Positions 14,651 through 23,001 are shown, numbered from the stretch's first letter. The stretch: DNA of 54,592 nucleotides from Actinophytocola sp. (GCA_009377385.1 WHUD01000013.1:1-54592), one strand, 5' to 3'. Notes: generated by a model not told the origin, from the sequence alone. Made by a program: numbers and translations.

Positions 14651-16111
14651 ATGACCACTTCGACACCGCCGTCGGTCGCGATCGTCGGCACCGGCTTCGG
14701 CGGCATCGGCATGGCGCTGGAACTCAAGCGCGCGGGGTTCGATGACTTCGTCATCCTGGAGAAGGGCGACGACATCGGCGGCGTGTGGCGCGAGAACACC
14801 TACCCCGGCGCCGCGTGCGACATCCCGTCGCCGTACTACTCGTTCTCCACCGAACCGAACCCGACGTGGTCGTCGCGGTTCTCGCCGCAGGACGAGATCA
14901 AGGAGTACGTCCGGCGCGTCGTCCGCGACAACGACCTGCTGCGCCACATCCGGTTCGGCGTCGAGGTCACCTCCGCCACGTACGACGACGCGCAGTGGCG
15001 GCTGGCGACCGACAGCGGCGAGGAGTACACGGCGGACGTCTTCGTGCCCGCCACCGGACAGCTCTCCCGGCCCGCGTTGCCGAACATCGAGGGCATCGAC
15101 ACCTTCAGCGGGCCAGCGTTTCACTCCGCCGAGTGGGATCACTCGGTCGATCTGCGGGGCAAGCGAGTCGCGGTGATCGGCACCGGGGCGAGCGCGGTGC
15201 AGTTCGTGCCCGCGATCCAGCCGGACGTCGAGCACCTGACGGTGTTCCAGCGTTCCGCCCCCTGGGTGCTGCCGCGCCCGGAAGTGGTCTACAAGCCGTG
15301 GCACCACACGATGTTCCAGAAACTGCCGTTCACCCGGCTGGCTGAGCGGTTCGGGTTCTGGCTGCTGTGCGAGGTGCTGGCGCTAGGACTGGTGGACTTC
15401 CCGCCGATGCGCCCGCTCGTGGCCAAGATCGCCCAGCGTCACCTGCGCAAGCAGGTGCCCGACGAGCGGTTGCGCGCCAAGCTCACGCCGGACTACGCGC
15501 CGGGCTGCAAGCGCGGGCTGTTCTCCGGCGACTACTACCCCGCGCTCGGGCAGCCGAACGTCCACCTGGAGACGACGGACATCGAACGCATCGAGCCGGA
15601 CGGCATCCGCACCACCGACGGCACGCTGCACGAGGCCGACGTCATCATCTACGGGACCGGCTTCAAGACGTCGGAGTTCCTCGGGCCGATGGCGGTGCAC
15701 GGGCTCGACGGCAGGAAGCTCGCCGACGAGTGGAGCGAGGGCGCGCACGCCTACCTCGGCATCACCGTGCCCGGTTTCCCGAACATGTTCCTGATGTACG
15801 GGCCGAACACCAATCTCGGTGTCGGGTCGATCATCTACATGCTGGAGTGCCAGGCGAGCTACATCGGCAAAGCGGTACGGCTGCTCGCCAGCAACGGTCC
15901 TCGCGCGATGGACGTCAAGCCGGACGTCGCGCGGCGGTTCGACGAGCGGCTGCAAGACAGGCTGGACCGATCGGTGTGGACACTGTGCTCGAGCTGGTAC
16001 CGCAACGAGCACGGCCGCATCACCACCAACTGGCCGGGAACGGTCAGCGCCTACCGGCTCGCCACCCGCGCCCTCGACCCGGATGACTACCGACTGCTGG
16101 AGGCAGCATGA
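14651..16111 (+). CDS. Baeyer-Villiger-type flavin monooxygenase
   Basis: The 486-residue protein has an FAD Rossmann motif GTGFGG (residues 13-18), a signature FSGPAFHSAEWD close to the BVMO fingerprint FxGxxxHxxxW[PD], and a second NADPH motif GTGASA. GVWRENTYPGAACD is also typical. BVMOs insert oxygen next to a ketone to give esters or lactones. It heads an operon with a GMC oxidoreductase and an acetoacetate decarboxylase-like protein, suggesting step-wise oxidation of an alcohol or ketone-bearing lipid or terpenoid. Its stop overlaps the next ATG by 4 bp, inside a hairpin repeat. Confidence 0.92.
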   Translation: MTTSTPPSVAIVGTGFGGIGMALELKRAGFDDFVILEKGDDIGGVWRENTYPGAACDIPSPYYSFSTEPNPTWSSRFSPQDEIKEYVRRVVRDNDLLRHIRFGVEVTSATYDDAQWRLATDSGEEYTADVFVPATGQLSRPALPNIEGIDTFSGPAFHSAEWDHSVDLRGKRVAVIGTGASAVQFVPAIQPDVEHLTVFQRSAPWVLPRPEVVYKPWHHTMFQKLPFTRLAERFGFWLLCEVLALGLVDFPPMRPLVAKIAQRHLRKQVPDERLRAKLTPDYAPGCKRGLFSGDYYPALGQPNVHLETTDIERIEPDGIRTTDGTLHEADVIIYGTGFKTSEFLGPMAVHGLDGRKLADEWSEGAHAYLGITVPGFPNMFLMYGPNTNLGVGSIIYMLECQASYIGKAVRLLASNGPRAMDVKPDVARRFDERLQDRLDRSVWTLCSSWYRNEHGRITTNWPGTVSAYRLATRALDPDDYRLLEAA

Positions 16112-17871
16112 GGACTGCTCGCAGGTCCGAATCATCGGACACTGGGACTGCTCGCGGGTCCGACTCATTGAACACCGGCAGGCCCGAAACAGACTACGAC
16201 GTCCTCGTCATCGGCTCTGGCTTCGGCGGCAGCGTGTCCGCGCTGCGGCTGACCGAGAAGGGCTACCGGGTCGGCGTGTTCGAGTCGGGGCGGCGCTGGC
16301 GCTCGGAGGACTACCCCAAGACCAACTGGAACCTGCGCAAGTCGATCTGGGCGCCGAGGCTCGGGCTGACCGGCACGCAGCGGATCAGCTGGCTCGGCAA
16401 GTGCGCGCTGTTCAGCGCGTCCGGCGTCGGTGGTGGCTCGCTGATCTACGGCAACACGCTGTACGAGCCGCTCGACAAGTTCTACTCCGACCCGGCGTGG
16501 GCACACATCACGGACTGGCGAACCGAGCTGACGCCGTACTACGACCAGGCGAAACGGATGCTCGGCGTCACCACCAACCCGAAGCTGTCCCCCGCGGACG
16601 AGGTGCTGCGGGAGGTCGCCGATGAGCTGGGCGTCGCGGAGACGTTCCACCCCACCCAGGTCGGCGTGTTCTTCGGCGACGCCGAGGGCAAGGCGGTGCC
16701 TGACCCGTACTTCGGTGGCGCGGGCCCGGAGCGCACGGGCTGCGTGCACTGCGCACGGTGCTTCACCGGCTGCCCGCACAACGCCAAGAACACCACCACG
16801 ACGAACTACCTCTACCTCGCCGAGCAGGCGGGCGCCCAGGTGCATCCGATGACGACGGTGACCGACGTCCGGCCGCTGGACGGCGGGGGCTACGAGGTCA
16901 CCACGGTGCGGTCCGGCAGCGTGCTGCGCAAGCAGCGCCGCCGCTATACCGCGGAGCAGGTGGTGTTCTCGGCGGCGGCACTGGGCACCCAGAAGCTGTT
17001 GCACCAGCTCAAGGACACCGGGCGGCTGCCGAGGCTGTCGGACCGGCTCGGCGAGCTGACCCGCACGAACTCCGAGGCGATCCTGGTCGCCTCCAGCCGC
17101 ACCAGGCGCGACTTCGCGCAGGGCATCGCGATCACGTCGTCGATCCACCCTGAGGCCGACACCCACATCGAGGTGTGCCACTACGGCACGGGGCAGAACT
17201 CGCTGTTCCCACTGTCCGCGCCGATGGTGGACGGCGGGAAGCTGCGCGCGCTGCGGTTCGTGCTGTCGCTGCTGCTGCACCCGCTGCGGTTCCTGCGGTC
17301 GCTCAACGTGCGCGGCGCATCGGACCGGTCGGTGATCCTGCTGGTGATGCAGTCACTGGACAACTCGCTGACGTCGTTCCGCAAGCGCGGGCCGTTCGGG
17401 CACCGGCTGTCGACCCGGCAGGGCACCGGCGAGCCGAACCCGACGTGGATTCCGATCGGGCACGAGGCGAACCGGCGCTACGCCGACAAGATCAACGGCG
17501 ATCCGCTCGGGCTGTACATGGACGTCGTGAACGTGCCGTCGACGGCGCACTACATCGGGGGCTGCCCGATCGGTGACTCGCCCGAGACCGGCGTCGTCGA
17601 CCCGTACCAGCGGCTGTACGGCTACGAGGGCCTGCACGTGGTGGACGGCTCTGCGATCTCGGCGAACCTGGGCGTGAACCCCTCGCTGACGATCACCGCG
17701 CAGGCCGAACGGGCCCTGGCGTTCTGGCCGAACAAGGGCGAGGCGGACCCGCGTCCGCCGCTCGGCGCGGCGTATGAGCGGATAGACCCGGTGCCGCCGG
17801 TGCGCCCGACCGTGCCGGACTCGGCACCCAGCGCGCTGCGACTCCCGATCACCCCGGTGGAGAAGGCATGA
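16108..17871 (+). CDS. GMC-family oxidoreductase (cholesterol-oxidase-like, with Cys cluster)
   Basis: The 587-residue flavoenzyme has the FAD motif GSGFGG (residues 36-41), the C-terminal GMC signature with AHYIGGCP and GVNPSLTITAQAERA, and a Cys cluster CVHCARCFTGCPHNAKN near residue 212. Its spacing C-x2-C-x2-C-x3-C resembles a 4Fe-4S ligand set and is seen in this actinobacterial GMC subgroup. These enzymes oxidise alcohols to ketones or aldehydes. The first 28 residues (MRTARRSESS...) are encoded by the 32-bp junction repeats and look unlike the family. The real enzyme fold begins at about residue 29, so the tail may be an add-on of the repeat. Confidence 0.9.
   Translation: MRTARRSESSDTGTARGSDSLNTGRPETDYDVLVIGSGFGGSVSALRLTEKGYRVGVFESGRRWRSEDYPKTNWNLRKSIWAPRLGLTGTQRISWLGKCALFSASGVGGGSLIYGNTLYEPLDKFYSDPAWAHITDWRTELTPYYDQAKRMLGVTTNPKLSPADEVLREVADELGVAETFHPTQVGVFFGDAEGKAVPDPYFGGAGPERTGCVHCARCFTGCPHNAKNTTTTNYLYLAEQAGAQVHPMTTVTDVRPLDGGGYEVTTVRSGSVLRKQRRRYTAEQVVFSAAALGTQKLLHQLKDTGRLPRLSDRLGELTRTNSEAILVASSRTRRDFAQGIAITSSIHPEADTHIEVCHYGTGQNSLFPLSAPMVDGGKLRALRFVLSLLLHPLRFLRSLNVRGASDRSVILLVMQSLDNSLTSFRKRGPFGHRLSTRQGTGEPNPTWIPIGHEANRRYADKINGDPLGLYMDVVNVPSTAHYIGGCPIGDSPETGVVDPYQRLYGYEGLHVVDGSAISANLGVNPSLTITAQAERALAFWPNKGEADPRPPLGAAYERIDPVPPVRPTVPDSAPSALRLPITPVEKA
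16112..16176. repeat. Operon-junction repeat, copies A1 and A2
   Basis: Two tandem units of about 32 bp begin at 16112 and 16144. Each contains CTGC-TC-GCAG (or a one-base variant) followed by GTCCGA-ATCA-TCGGAC in the better copy A1, so the RNA can form two consecutive hairpins. The block starts just after the ATGA overlap between the monooxygenase and GMC genes and is translated as the GMC N-terminus. Confidence 0.85.
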
Positions 17872-17993
17872 GGACTGCTTGCAGGTCCGAATCATTAGGC
17901 GCTATTACTGCTCGCAGGCCCGAAGCATCGGACACCATGCTGGCCGACGCCGTGACATGGGCGCGGCTTGCCGCGCGCGAGGAGGCCGCATGA
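17868..17993 (+). CDS. 41-codon ORF bridging the GMC and decarboxylase-like genes
   Basis: This ORF starts with ATG overlapping the GMC stop (ATGA, 17868-17871) and ends with TGA overlapping the next gene's ATG (ATGA, 17990-17993). Its first 23 residues (MRTACRSES...) are encoded by the second junction repeat and resemble the GMC N-terminus MRTARRSES. The last 18 residues, MLADAVTWARLAAREEAA, form a plausible helix. It may serve only to couple translation across the repeat, or encode a real small protein. I recognise no family. Confidence 0.45.
   Translation: MRTACRSESLGAITARRPEASDTMLADAVTWARLAAREEAA
17872..17936. repeat. Operon-junction repeat, copies B1 and B2
   Basis: Units of 32 and 33 bp start at 17872 and 17904 and match copies A1/A2 at the previous gene junction. 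B1 starts with the same 7 bp after ATGA, and shares GCAGGTCCGAATCATT with A1 except for the last base. B2 retains CTGC-TC-GCAG and ends in CATCGGACACC. The relation of each block to an ATGA overlap is identical, so this is a repeated structural feature of the operon. Confidence 0.85.
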
Positions 17994-18610
17994 CGGAACG
18001 GAACTACCCGCCTGAACCCTGGACGCTCTGCGGCGACGCCTTCGTGTCGGTGTGGCGGCTGCCCGAGCAGGAGCTGCCCCCACCGCCCGACGGTGTCGAG
18101 CCGATCATCGTGGCGGGCACCGGCTTCGTCGTCACCGCGTGGGTGGACTACCAGGAGCCGGGGATGCTGTCCTACCGCGAGCTGATGGCGACCGTCGCGG
18201 TCTACGACGGCACGAAACCCGCCGCGTCCATCACCCACATCTGGGTGGACAGCGAGACGTCGCTGGCGGGCGGCAGGGAGCTGTGGCACATCCCGAAGGA
18301 CATGGCGAAGTTCGAGTGGAGCAGTCGTCGCGCGATCACCGCGACCGCGCACAGTGACGACGGCCCGATCGCAGGCGCGGCGTTCGTGCCGATGGCGACG
18401 GTGCCGGTTGCGGTGCCGTCGGCGTTCGCGGTGATCCAGCGCGGACCGCTGCGCAGCCCGGTGCGGGTGGCGGGCAAGCCGGTGCTGGTGCGCTCGTCGT
18501 GGTGGGTCGACGCCGACGGCCCGCTCGGCTTCCTGCACGGTCGCACACCGCTGGCCAGTGTCGGCATCTCGGACTTCGACATGCGCTTCGGGACCAGCCG
18601 GCGCGGCTAG
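17990..18610 (+). CDS. Acetoacetate decarboxylase-family protein
   Basis: The 206-residue protein matches the acetoacetate decarboxylase fold: SYRELMATVAVYDG, ITHIWVDSETSLAGGRELWHIPKDMAKFEW with a candidate catalytic Lys, and a hydrophobic barrel core. Classical members decarboxylate acetoacetate through a Schiff base on lysine, while many actinobacterial homologues act on other keto acids or as hydratases. The ATG at 17990 has GGAGG 9 bp upstream; the frame runs further left through the repeat and is not preferred. It is the last gene of the monooxygenase-GMC operon. Confidence 0.8.
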   Translation: MTERNYPPEPWTLCGDAFVSVWRLPEQELPPPPDGVEPIIVAGTGFVVTAWVDYQEPGMLSYRELMATVAVYDGTKPAASITHIWVDSETSLAGGRELWHIPKDMAKFEWSSRRAITATAHSDDGPIAGAAFVPMATVPVAVPSAFAVIQRGPLRSPVRVAGKPVLVRSSWWVDADGPLGFLHGRTPLASVGISDFDMRFGTSRRG

Positions 18611-18673
18611 CCGACCAGGGCGGGGCTACCGCCCGGGCTCGCAAGCCTTGACATCGGCAAGCCTTTCGCTATA

Positions 18674-18707
18674 TTCAATCTACTAGTTGATTAACTAGAT
18701 GGTTAAC
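18674..18707. promoter_or_regulatory. Paired ArsR-type operators of the remnant operon
   Basis: Two overlapping 18-bp sites match the pattern TTCAACC-N4-GGTTGAA of the ArsR operators near 3.75 kb: TTCAATC-TACT-AGTTGAT (18674-18691) and ATTAACT-AGAT-GGTTAAC (18690-18707). Between them lies a perfect dyad CTAGTT-GATT-AACTAG (18683-18698). The second site contains the start codon of the remnant ORF. The local drop in GC stands out. Confidence 0.6.
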
Positions 18708-18782
18708 AATGGCGCCTCGGGCATGGAGACCGGCTTGCAGGAGACCTACGAGCGGCTGGACGAACTGCTCGCCACCTTGTGA
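18699..18782 (+). pseudogene. Remnant of a second ArsR-SRPBCC operon (27-codon fusion)
   Basis: The ORF reads MVNNGASGMETGLQETYERL and continues to an immediate stop, 27 residues in all. From ASGME onward it matches the SRPBCC C-terminus near 2.9 kb (ASGMEVGIREGYERLDELLA) at 16 of 21 positions. Because operator-like sites directly precede its ATG, it looks like an ArsR-SRPBCC operon from which everything between the repressor start and the last SRPBCC helix was deleted. Any product would be only the terminal helix. Confidence 0.7.
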
Positions 18783-18825
18783 AAACCCGTTGCGCCCGCG
18801 ACCAACGGCGTCACACGCTGGGCGC

Positions 18826-19314
18826 ATGCGGTTTCGTGACGCGACGGCCGAGGACTGGCCGCACATCTGGCGGTTCCTGCGGCGCATCGTCGCCGACGGT
18901 ACGACGTTCACCTGGGAGCCCGACGTCAGCGAGGCGACCGCCCGTGCGCGCTGGATGCACGAGCCGCCCGCGCGCACGATCGTCGCCATTGACGACGCCG
19001 GCCGGGTGGTCGGGACATCGGAGACGCATCCCAACCAGCCCGGCCCCGGCTCGCACATCGCCAACGCCGGGTTCATGGTCGATTCGGACCGCGCAGGCGC
19101 GGGCATCGGCAGGCGGCTCGCGGAGTACACCATCGAGCAGGCCCGCGCGGACGGCTACCGCGCGATGCAGTTCAACGCCGTCGTCGAGACCAACACCCGC
19201 GCGGTGGAGCTGTGGCGCTCGCTCGGGTTCAGCATCCTCACGACGGTGCCGGAAGCCTTCCACCATCCCGAGAAGGGTTACGTCGGGCTGCACCTGATGT
19301 ATCAGCGGCTCTAG
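18826..19314 (+). CDS. GNAT-family N-acetyltransferase
   Basis: The 162-residue protein has the GNAT core: MRFRDATAEDWPHIWRFLRRIV at the start, a central HIANAGFMVDSDRAGAGIGRRLAEY that supplies the acetyl-CoA pyrophosphate loop (AGAGIGRR), and NTRAVELWRSLGF near the end. It transfers an acetyl group from acetyl-CoA to an unknown amine. ATG 18826 is preferred to an upstream frame start that would run through the remnant. Its 3' end overlaps the convergent oxidoreductase by 77 bp. Confidence 0.88.
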   Translation: MRFRDATAEDWPHIWRFLRRIVADGTTFTWEPDVSEATARARWMHEPPARTIVAIDDAGRVVGTSETHPNQPGPGSHIANAGFMVDSDRAGAGIGRRLAEYTIEQARADGYRAMQFNAVVETNTRAVELWRSLGFSILTTVPEAFHHPEKGYVGLHLMYQRL

Positions 19315-20077
19315 CGCCGTAGTGCACGGCCAGTCCGGTCTGGCCAGCCGAGAGGCCGGGACGCAGTACCAGATCGTCGTCGTAGTTGCCGCTGTCCTCG
19401 TGCCGGAACGGCAACGGCGGCGCGGTGAACAGCGTGTCCAGCCGATGCCGCACTTCGGGCAGCACCGCGCGGTAGCCGTCGTCGTCCATGCGATCGGCGC
19501 CGTAGACGACCAGCGGTGGCAGCACAGCCATGCCGGTGTAGAACACCGTGCCGTGCAGCAGCGGGAACAGCACCTGCTCGACGTCGCCGTGGATGCCGCG
19601 CGGGCCGAAGCTGGACGGGCGGGCACCGACGGACGTAATCACCAGCGCGCGCTTGCCCGCGAGCCCGCCGTCGCCGTAACGCCGGGTGCGCCCGTCCGCG
19701 CCGGTGACGCCGAACGCGAAGCCCTGCACCAGCACCCGGTCGAACCAGCCCTTGAGGATGGCAGGCGGCCCGAGCCACCACATCGGGAACTGGAACACCA
19801 CAGCGTCCGCCAAGGCGAGTTTGGCGTGCTCGGCGCGGATGTCCGCGCTGAGCGTGCCGTTCCGGTAGCCGCGCTCCTGCTCGGCGCCGACGATGAACCG
19901 GTCGCCGACGTCGTGGCTGACGTCGTGTGCGTCCGCGACCGGATTCCAGCCCATCGCGTAGAGGTCCGAGACCCGGTAGTCGTGGCCCGCGCGGCGGAGC
20001 TGTTCGAGCCCTTCAGTGAGAAGTGCTCCATTGAGTGAGCACTGCTCCGGGTGAGCGAAGATCCAGAGTACGTTCAT
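19238..20077 (-). CDS. NAD(P)H-dependent flavodoxin-fold oxidoreductase
   Basis: The 279-residue protein fits the Flavodoxin_2/NQO family: MNVLWIFAHPEQCSLNGALLTEG at the flavin phosphate site, then VVFQFPMWWLGPPAILKGWFDRVLVQGFAFG, the QFPMWW substrate/flavin loop. Such enzymes perform two-electron reduction of quinones or act as modulators of drug activity. The ATG at 20077 matches the family start. The C-terminal 25 residues run past the usual end into the GNAT gene on the opposite strand. It is divergent from the GlxA-type regulator, which may control it. Confidence 0.9.
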   Translation of the reverse strand: MNVLWIFAHPEQCSLNGALLTEGLEQLRRAGHDYRVSDLYAMGWNPVADAHDVSHDVGDRFIVGAEQERGYRNGTLSADIRAEHAKLALADAVVFQFPMWWLGPPAILKGWFDRVLVQGFAFGVTGADGRTRRYGDGGLAGKRALVITSVGARPSSFGPRGIHGDVEQVLFPLLHGTVFYTGMAVLPPLVVYGADRMDDDGYRAVLPEVRHRLDTLFTAPPLPFRHEDSGNYDDDLVLRPGLSAGQTGLAVHYGARAADTSGAARRNPSRDGGRLPAPS

Positions 20078-20147
20078 AGCTCCAGCCTGGCCGTGTCGGC
20101 CGTATGAAACGAGTGGCCGGATGGACAGGATGTGAAAGAATCGGGCC

Positions 20148-21176
20148 ATGCATCGGGTTGCTGTTCTCGTCCGCCACGGCGTGATGCCCCTTGAGCTGGG
20201 CATCGTGCACCAGATCTTCGGCCGCGCCATCGGGTCGGACGGTGCGCCGCTGTACGACGTCGTCACGTGCGCCGTGCGGCCTGGGCAGGTGCGCACCGAC
20301 GCCGACTTCCCCATCACCGTCACGCACGGGCCCGATGCGCTGGCCGATGCGGACACCGTGGTGGTGCCCGCGACGCACGAGCCGGACGAGACGGAGACCG
20401 AGGGCCGCCTCGGGCCGGAGCTGGCGGAGGCGCTGGCGCGGATCCGGCCCGGCACGCGGGTGGCGTCGATCTGCACAGGGGCGTTCGTGCTCGCGGCGGC
20501 GGGATGGCTCGACGGCTCGCGCGCGACGACGCACTGGAAGTCCGCCGAGCAGTTCCGGCGGTTGTTCCCACGCGTCGAGCTGGACACGGACGTGCTCTAC
20601 ACCGACTCCGGCACGGTGCTGACGTCGGCGGGCGAGGCGTCCGGCATCGACCTGTGCCTGCACCTCGTGCGCCGCGACCACGGCGCCGCGGTGGCCAACG
20701 ACATCGCGCGGACGACGGTGGTGCCGCCGCACCGCGAGGGCGGACAGGCGCAGTTCATCCTGCGCCCGGTGCTGTCGCGGCGGAAGACGTCCACCGGCGC
20801 GGCGCGGAGCTGGGCGTTGGCGCACCTCGATCGGCCGATCACCCTGCGGGGGCTGGCCGCGTGCGAGGCGATGAGCGTCAGGACGTTCACCCGGCGGTTC
20901 CGCGAGGAGACCGGGCTGTCGCCGTTGCGGTGGCTGACGCAGCAGCGGGTGGCGCGGGCGCGGGAGCTGCTCGAGGAGACCGACCTGCCGGTGGACCGGG
21001 TCGCTGTTGCTGCCGGGTTCGGCACCGCCGTCTCGCTGCGCCAGCACCTGCACGCCGCGATCGGCGTATCACCACGGGCGTACCGGGCGACGTTCCGGGG
21101 GTGCCACGAAGGGCTCTTACTGGCCTCAGGTGCCAGTAAAATGCCCTTCGTGGCACCCACACCGCCTCCGGAATGA
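20148..21176 (+). CDS. GlxA-family regulator (DJ-1/PfpI domain plus AraC helix-turn-helix)
   Basis: The 342-residue protein has an N-terminal DJ-1/PfpI-like domain with the nucleophile-elbow-like ASICTGAFVLAAAGWLDG and a C-terminal AraC domain (LAACEAMSVRTFTRRFREETG, and VAAGFGTAVSLRQHL). Such regulators sense small nitrogenous or aldehyde ligands. The family sequence ends near SPRAYRATF; the remaining 24 or so residues are read from a terminator hairpin and its flank (CHEGLLLASGASKMPF), an obvious late extension. Its divergent neighbour, the quinone-type oxidoreductase, is a reasonable target. Confidence 0.9.
   Translation: MHRVAVLVRHGVMPLELGIVHQIFGRAIGSDGAPLYDVVTCAVRPGQVRTDADFPITVTHGPDALADADTVVVPATHEPDETETEGRLGPELAEALARIRPGTRVASICTGAFVLAAAGWLDGSRATTHWKSAEQFRRLFPRVELDTDVLYTDSGTVLTSAGEASGIDLCLHLVRRDHGAAVANDIARTTVVPPHREGGQAQFILRPVLSRRKTSTGAARSWALAHLDRPITLRGLAACEAMSVRTFTRRFREETGLSPLRWLTQQRVARARELLEETDLPVDRVAVAAGFGTAVSLRQHLHAAIGVSPRAYRATFRGCHEGLLLASGASKMPFVAPTPPPE
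21099..21158 (+). terminator. Long hairpin with GAAGGGC core in the GlxA 3' end
   Basis: Arms 21099-21124 and 21132-21158 pair over 16 bp without mismatch (GGGTGCCACGAAGGGC) and then a further 8 bp (TTACTGGC) after a small internal loop. There is no long T-tract. It is related by the GAAGGGC/GCCCTTC core to the hairpin at 36.7 kb. It is translated as the end of GlxA and should still end the transcript. Confidence 0.7.
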
Positions 21177-21177
21177 C

Positions 21178-21261
21178 GAACACAACGTCCTGGACGGGGG
21201 ACACGGCGTCCGCAACGGGGGACACAACGGCGTGAGTGGGGGACACGACGTCGGGGGACCC
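21178..21261. repeat. Four-copy 21-bp tandem repeat upstream of galT
   Basis: Units start at 21178, 21199, 21220 and 21241, with consensus GGACACGACGTCCGCAAC plus GGG. The period of exactly 21 bp equals two helical turns. A second, better conserved array of the same unit follows the FGE gene at 47.45 kb. It ends 49 bp before the galT start. Confidence 0.85.
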
Positions 21262-21309
21262 GGTACGGTCTGGGGACATGGCCGCAACTCCAGCGAGAAT
21301 GGCGCCGCC

Positions 21310-22395
21310 ATGAGGAAGACAGTGGCGCGGCTCGCCGATGGCAGACAGCTGATCTACTACGACGACACCAGCGACGGCGAGTCCCGCCCCCGACCGGCCG
21401 ACAGCAGGCAGCTGCCCACGCTGACCGTCGGCAGCGAGCTGCGCTACGACCCGATCGTCGACGAGTGGGTCGCGCTCGCGGCCCATCGGCAGGACCGCAC
21501 CCACCTGCCGGACGTCGCCGAGTGTCCGCTGTGTCCCTCACGGGACGGCGCGCTGACCGAGATCCCGGCCGGCGACTACGACGTCGTGGTGTTCGACAAC
21601 CGGTTCCCTTCGCTTGCCGCGGACGTCGGCGAGCTGACATCGGCCGGTGATGACCTTGTCCCCCGCCAGCCGGGCATCGGCCACTGCGAGGTCGTCTGCT
21701 TCACAAGCGACCACAACGGCTCGTTCGCTCAGCTCACCCCGCAGCGGGCGCGTACCGTGCTCGAGGCGTGGGCCGACCGCACCATCGAACTCGGGCTCCA
21801 GCCTGGCATCGAGCAGGTGGTGCCGTTCGAGAACCGGGGCGTCGAGGTCGGCGTGACGTTGCAGCACCCGCACGGCCAGATCTACGCCTTCCCGTTCGCC
21901 TCTCCCCGCACCCATCGGATGCTGGCGGCCGCCCGGTCTCATCGCAAACGAACGTGGCGCAACCTGTTCGCCGACGTGCTCGCCACCGAGCGCAAGGCGG
22001 GCACCCGCATCGTCGCGGAGAACGAGCACTGGACGGCGTTCGTGCCCGCAGCCGCACGCTGGCCGGTCGAGGTGCACGTCTACCCGCACCGGCAGGTCCC
22101 CGACCTGCCCGCGCTGTCCGACGCGGAGCGAGACGCCTTCTGCCACATCTACCTCGACGTGCTGCGGCGGCTGGACCGGCTCTACGACAAGCCGCTGCCC
22201 TACATCGCCGCGTGGCAGCAGGCCATGGTCAACGTCGACCGCGACCTGAGCTACCTGCGGCTCGAGCTGTTCTCCATCCGCCGCGCCGAGGACAAGCTCA
22301 AGTACCTCGCCGCATCGGAGTCGGCGCTCGGCGTGTTCATCAACGACGTCATGCCGGAGGACGTCGCGCGGCGGCTGCGAGACCTCAGCGACTGA
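21310..22395 (+). CDS. galT: Galactose-1-phosphate uridylyltransferase
   Basis: The 361-residue enzyme belongs to the Leloir pathway, exchanging UMP between UDP-glucose and galactose-1-phosphate. A CPLC zinc-site motif lies near residue 76, and the active-site HPH is in [12 protein letters not shown], followed by VHVYPHR. ATG 21310 gives the expected N-terminus. The frame extends far upstream through the 21-bp repeats, which I reject as coding. No galK or galE is adjacent here, so galactose metabolism would rely on genes elsewhere. Confidence 0.93.
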   Translation: MRKTVARLADGRQLIYYDDTSDGESRPRPADSRQLPTLTVGSELRYDPIVDEWVALAAHRQDRTHLPDVAECPLCPSRDGALTEIPAGDYDVVVFDNRFPSLAADVGELTSAGDDLVPRQPGIGHCEVVCFTSDHNGSFAQLTPQRARTVLEAWADRTIELGLQPGIEQVVPFENRGVEVGVTLQHPHGQIYAFPFASPRTHRMLAAARSHRKRTWRNLFADVLATERKAGTRIVAENEHWTAFVPAAARWPVEVHVYPHRQVPDLPALSDAERDAFCHIYLDVLRRLDRLYDKPLPYIAAWQQAMVNVDRDLSYLRLELFSIRRAEDKLKYLAASESALGVFINDVMPEDVARRLRDLSD

Positions 22396-22422
22396 GTACC
22401 CGTGTTGGGTACGCTCGGGCGC

Positions 22423-23001
22423 ATGGTGGCTGTGGAATCAACCATGCTCACGCTCGGTACGACAGCACCGGAGTTCGCGCTGCCCGATCCCGACGGCACC
22501 GTGTGGAGCCTTGAGCAGGTCGCGGGACAGCGCGGCACGCTGGTCGCCTTCGTCTGCAACCATTGTCCGTACGTGCGGCACATCGCCGTCGAGCTCGGCG
22601 AGGCCACGTCTCGCTGGATCGCGGACGGCATCGGCGTCGTCGGCATCAACAGCAACGACGTCGCATCTCACCCTGACGACCGACCGGAGAGGATGGCCGA
22701 GCAGGCTGCGGCGTGGGGCTGGACGTTCCCCTATGTCAGTGACACCGATCAGTCGGTCGCCAAGGCCTACCGCGCGGCGTGCACGCCGGATTTCTTCCTG
22801 TTCGACGACTCGCGCTGCCTGGTCTACCGGGGCCGCTTCGACGGTTCGACGCCGGGCAACGACGTCGCCGTGACAGGCGAGGAGTTGGACGTCGCGGTGC
22901 GCGCGCTGCTCGCGGGCGAGCCGACCAGCGGTGACCAGGTGCCCAGCATCGGCTGCAACATCAAGTGGGCGCGGGGCAACGAGCCAGAGTGGTTCGGCTG
23001 A
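22423..23001 (+). CDS. Thioredoxin-fold peroxiredoxin/redoxin-like protein
   Basis: The 192-residue protein has the AhpC/TSA-like redoxin fold: GTTAPEFALPDPDGTVWSL, then LVAFVCNHCPYVRHI where CNHCP occupies the CxxC position, and TPDFFLFDDSRCLVYRGRFD. Homologues act as thiol-disulfide or peroxide-linked proteins, substrate unknown. ATG 22423 lies close behind a TACGCT hexamer (22410-22415), so the message may be leaderless. A longer in-frame start at 22402 exists. Its stop directly abuts the convergent broken gene. Confidence 0.88.
   Translation: MVAVESTMLTLGTTAPEFALPDPDGTVWSLEQVAGQRGTLVAFVCNHCPYVRHIAVELGEATSRWIADGIGVVGINSNDVASHPDDRPERMAEQAAAWGWTFPYVSDTDQSVAKAYRAACTPDFFLFDDSRCLVYRGRFDGSTPGNDVAVTGEELDVAVRALLAGEPTSGDQVPSIGCNIKWARGNEPEWFG

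Noticed and set aside
16108-16190. A signal peptide at the GMC N-terminus
   Set aside because: The extra N-terminal residues are polar and repeat-encoded, with no hydrophobic core.
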